This document shows positions 62,136 through 64,000 of a stretch of DNA of 64,000 nucleotides, piece after piece. Source of the stretch: Janthinobacterium sp. LM6 (lineage in GTDB: Bacteria > Pseudomonadota > Gammaproteobacteria > Burkholderiales > Burkholderiaceae_D); NCBI RefSeq assembly GCF_002002885.1, contig NZ_CP019510.1, positions 868,001-932,000 of the forward strand, given 5' to 3'. The position numbers and the translations under genes are program-made. Positions within the stretch are counted from its first letter, which is position 1, and every line of letters starts with the position of its first letter. The notes beneath the pieces are model-generated. The model was not told the DNA's origin. It saw only the letters and a program-made list of their open reading frames with translations, and did no database searches.

Positions 62136-62948
62136 TTAACGCAAATAAGCGTGTTCGATGCGCGCCAGCTGGCCGCTATGCCGCAGGGCCAGCAGGGCGG
62201 CATTCATCTGCGCGACGAAATCGGCCTTGTAGGCCGGCGTGTTGCGCGCGCTGTAGGCGATATACGTGGCTTCGGACGACAATTCCAGCACTTCATGCAA
62301 GGCAAAGCCGTAACTGGCCAGTTCACCGCCCAGCCGGCGCGCCGTATGGCGTGCCGCGCCGCGGTCGCTGGCGTAGCAATCGATGCGCCGCAAGGCCAGT
62401 TTTTTCAGATTGGCTTCATTGCCCTTGGCCGCTTCCAGGCGCAGCAGTCCCTCGCGGGCCGGCGCCATCAGTTTTTCCGAGAGTAAAAACCCCGTATTGA
62501 CGCCGATGGTCAGGCCGGCAAAGTCGGCGGGAAACCGCGTGCGCGGCGTGCGCATGACGGCGTCATGGCAAAACAGCACCACCGATTCACGGTACAGCAT
62601 GGCTGAATACGGCTGTACGTAGGGCCGTTCCGTCTTGCGTCCGGGCGGAAACAGGCCGAAAACCTGGCCCTTTTCCAGCGCGTCGAGGCCCCGCTTCCAG
62701 GGGCGCGGCTGCAGTTCCAGCCGGTAGCCGGGCATCGCGCTGGCCGCCTGGCGCAGGATATCGACATACATGCCCTTGAAGACGCCGTGTTCCACATAGC
62801 TGTACGGTGCATAGTCGTCGTCGCCATACAGGATGACGGTTTGCGGCGCGGCATGGCCGATGCCGGGTGCGGCCATCGCGCAGACGGCAGCCAGCAGGCA
62901 GGCGCCGGCGCGGCGCAGGTCAATTTTGCATATCATCCTGACAAGCAT
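62136..62948 (-). CDS. Periplasmic solute-binding-like protein (SBP_bac_3 type)
   Basis: From ATG 62948 the product is 270 residues; starts at 62981 and 62936 are also possible. A signal peptide (RRAGACLLAAVCAMAAPGIG) leads to the extracellular solute-binding fold: YGDDDYAPYSYVEHGVFKGM, YVDILRQAASAMPGYRLEL, PWKRGLDALEKGQVFGLFPP and FAGLTIGVNTGF. It resembles amino-acid ABC binding proteins, but no permease or ATPase gene is adjacent. It may be a stand-alone sensor or binding protein. Confidence 0.85.
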   Translation of the reverse strand: MLVRMICKIDLRRAGACLLAAVCAMAAPGIGHAAPQTVILYGDDDYAPYSYVEHGVFKGMYVDILRQAASAMPGYRLELQPRPWKRGLDALEKGQVFGLFPPGRKTERPYVQPYSAMLYRESVVLFCHDAVMRTPRTRFPADFAGLTIGVNTGFLLSEKLMAPAREGLLRLEAAKGNEANLKKLALRRIDCYASDRGAARHTARRLGGELASYGFALHEVLELSSEATYIAYSARNTPAYKADFVAQMNAALLALRHSGQLARIEHAYLR

Positions 62949-62977
62949 ACAGGATGACGGCCGGAATGTACCGCGCC

Positions 62978-63421
62978 TCAATCGATCCAGTTCACCTGTG
63001 GGAACTTGCTGCCGAAATCTTCCGGCATGGGCACGACCTGGCTGAGCTTATAGTTGAAAAACACAAAACCGGACTTGGCCATCGCGATCAGGGTGCTGTC
63101 GCGCGGGCGCGTGATGCGGAAGGTGATGTCGCCGCCATACTTGTTGAAATCCATGACGCCCACTTCGAACAGCAACTGGTCGCGCGCATGGGCTTCGGCG
63201 CGGTAGGTGGTGGCCAGGTCGGTGACGATGATGCCGGTGCCGTCCGCTTCGATGTCGCGCACGCCATATTCGAACAGGAAGCGGGCGCGCGCCTCGGAAA
63301 TCATGGAAATCATGGAATCGTTGCCGAGATGGTTGCCGGCATTGATGTCCGTCGTGCGTACCGTCAGTTGCGAGGAATAGCAGTACTGGTCTTCGGGAAA
63401 TTCGAGTTTCAAACGGGCCAT
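62978..63421 (-). CDS. Acyl-CoA thioesterase-like hot-dog protein
   Basis: From ATG 63421 the protein is 147 residues, opening MARLKLEFPEDQYCYSSQLT. It has the 4-hydroxybenzoyl-CoA thioesterase-like hot-dog layout: VRTTDINAGNHLGNDSMISM (with the active-site Asp/Asn/His region), SEARARFLFEYGV, TYRAEAHARDQLLFEVGVMD and FNKYGGDITFRITRPRDSTL. The substrate is unknown. The frame is open upstream to 63526, but that part has no start signal and lies between genes. Confidence 0.85.
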   Translation of the reverse strand: MARLKLEFPEDQYCYSSQLTVRTTDINAGNHLGNDSMISMISEARARFLFEYGVRDIEADGTGIIVTDLATTYRAEAHARDQLLFEVGVMDFNKYGGDITFRITRPRDSTLIAMAKSGFVFFNYKLSQVVPMPEDFGSKFPQVNWID

Positions 63422-63538
63422 GGTGTTCTCTTGGGCTGGGGCGCAGGGCGCGGCGGAAAAAACCAATTCTAGCCGGTTCCCCGCGCCCCGTCGAAAAACG
63501 TCCCATCGTCCGTGTGCTGCAGGCATCGCGCAGGGGCG

Positions 63539-64000
63539 CTATTTGCGCACGATGCGGTAGACTTTCCCCGTGCCGCTCAGCATGTACAGCTCGTTTTGAC
63601 CATCCTGGCCGAACGACAGGATGTTGCCCACGTTCGCGATGCCCCAGTCCGTCACGGCGGAGGCCGTGCCATTGCTGTAGCTGAAACTTCTCAGCCAGCC
63701 GCTGCAGTAGTCGGAATACAGGTATTGCCCCGCCAGTTCCGGCAGGGCCACGCCCCGGTACACATAGCCGCCCGTGATCGAGCAGCCGCCGGCCGTATCG
63801 TGGCCGTAGGTGATGACGGGCAAGACCAGCCCCGCCTGATTGCAGCCGGCGCTGTTGTAGCACTGCGCGCCTTCCATGACGTTCCAGCCATAGTTGTTGC
63901 CCGCCTGGCCCACGGGCCGCACGTCGACCTCTTCCCAGCTGGCCTGGCCCACGTCGGCGATATACAGCAGCTGGGCCGGCACGTCGAAGGCGTAGCGCCA
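63539..64000 (-). CDS. PQQ-type sugar dehydrogenase, C-terminal part (runs off the window)
   Basis: Only the last 153 codons are present; the frame is open to the window edge (WRYAFDVPAQLLYIADVG). It matches the C-terminus of the soluble glucose/sorbosone dehydrogenase family (YliI-like): LLYIADVGQASWEEVDV, NNYGWNVMEGAQCYN, ITGGYVYRGVALPELAGQYL, YSDYCSGWLRSF and the close ELYMLSGTGKVYRIVRK. Such beta-propeller enzymes oxidise aldoses with PQQ. The catalytic residues lie upstream, outside the window. Confidence 0.88.
   Translation of the reverse strand, partial: WRYAFDVPAQLLYIADVGQASWEEVDVRPVGQAGNNYGWNVMEGAQCYNSAGCNQAGLVLPVITYGHDTAGGCSITGGYVYRGVALPELAGQYLYSDYCSGWLRSFSYSNGTASAVTDWGIANVGNILSFGQDGQNELYMLSGTGKVYRIVRK

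Noticed and set aside
1-64000. CRISPR arrays, tRNA or rRNA genes, prophage or insertion sequences
   Set aside because: I found no regularly spaced direct repeats, no tRNA-like cloverleaf, no rRNA text and no transposase, integrase or phage structural genes.

Overview
The window is high-GC chromosomal DNA from a betaproteobacterium, most likely a member of the Oxalobacteraceae (Janthinobacterium/Duganella/Massilia type). That placement is inferred from gene content (PhaM, TamAB, a CzcICBA-like efflux operon, two DUF3108 proteins, a Csu-type pilus) and codon use; no rRNA or tRNA is present to confirm it. I see no prophage, transposase or CRISPR array. About 54 genes are supported. The long open frames antisense to them are shadows caused by high GC at third codon positions.

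Layout. 0-3.7 kb: a TonB-dependent receptor converging on a REC-AraC response regulator. 4-9 kb: a compact chaperone-usher (Csu/SCPU) pilus operon of major pilin, chaperone, usher and two-domain tip protein, followed by a very small pilin-like gene on the opposite strand. 9-16.5 kb: an HxlR regulator, a CHRD lipoprotein, an AEC transporter with the remnant of a second copy behind it, PaiB, OsmC, a divergent MocR regulator, and tag-mnmC. 16.5-21.3 kb, the most interesting block: rhodanese, serine acetyltransferase EpsC, a small XRE regulator, a family 2A encapsulin shell protein and its cysteine desulfurase cargo, with a palindrome in the leader and a hairpin at the end. This is a sulfur-handling nanocompartment operon.

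21.4-27 kb: a histidine kinase plus TPR-response regulator pair, a small unknown protein, PhaM, and two tandem DUF3108 proteins. 27-33.7 kb: a three-gene MukBEF/MksBEF-like SMC complex (kleisin-like, kite-like, SMC ATPase) without the JetD/MksG nuclease, translationally linked to a DUF4424 secreted protein and followed by a nucleotidyltransferase-like protein. 33.8-35.8 kb: small exported, membrane and cytosolic proteins of unknown function. 35.8-42.3 kb: tamA-tamB on the minus strand, divergent from queC. 43-49.5 kb: a sterol-desaturase-family protein, an AraC regulator, a CHASE-PAS-GAF-GGDEF diguanylate cyclase and small unknown proteins. 49.5-57.3 kb: a minus-strand cluster running MORN-repeat/C13 peptidase, CzcI-like, TolC-like, membrane-fusion protein and CzcA-type RND pump. 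57.4-61.2 kb: a double-GAF histidine kinase and a REC-DUF3369-HD-GYP protein. 61.2-64 kb: DUF3016, a periplasmic solute-binding-like protein, an acyl-CoA thioesterase-like protein and the 3' part of a PQQ-type sugar dehydrogenase that runs off the window.

Themes are cell-envelope biogenesis (pilus, TamAB, RND efflux), signalling including c-di-GMP turnover, and sulfur metabolism. Points that most deserve checking are the encapsulin operon, the MnmC protein whose methyltransferase half looks degenerate, the nuclease-less SMC operon (with a probable compensated frameshift in its coiled coil), the AEC gene remnant, and the secreted MORN-C13 fusion next to a metal-efflux operon.
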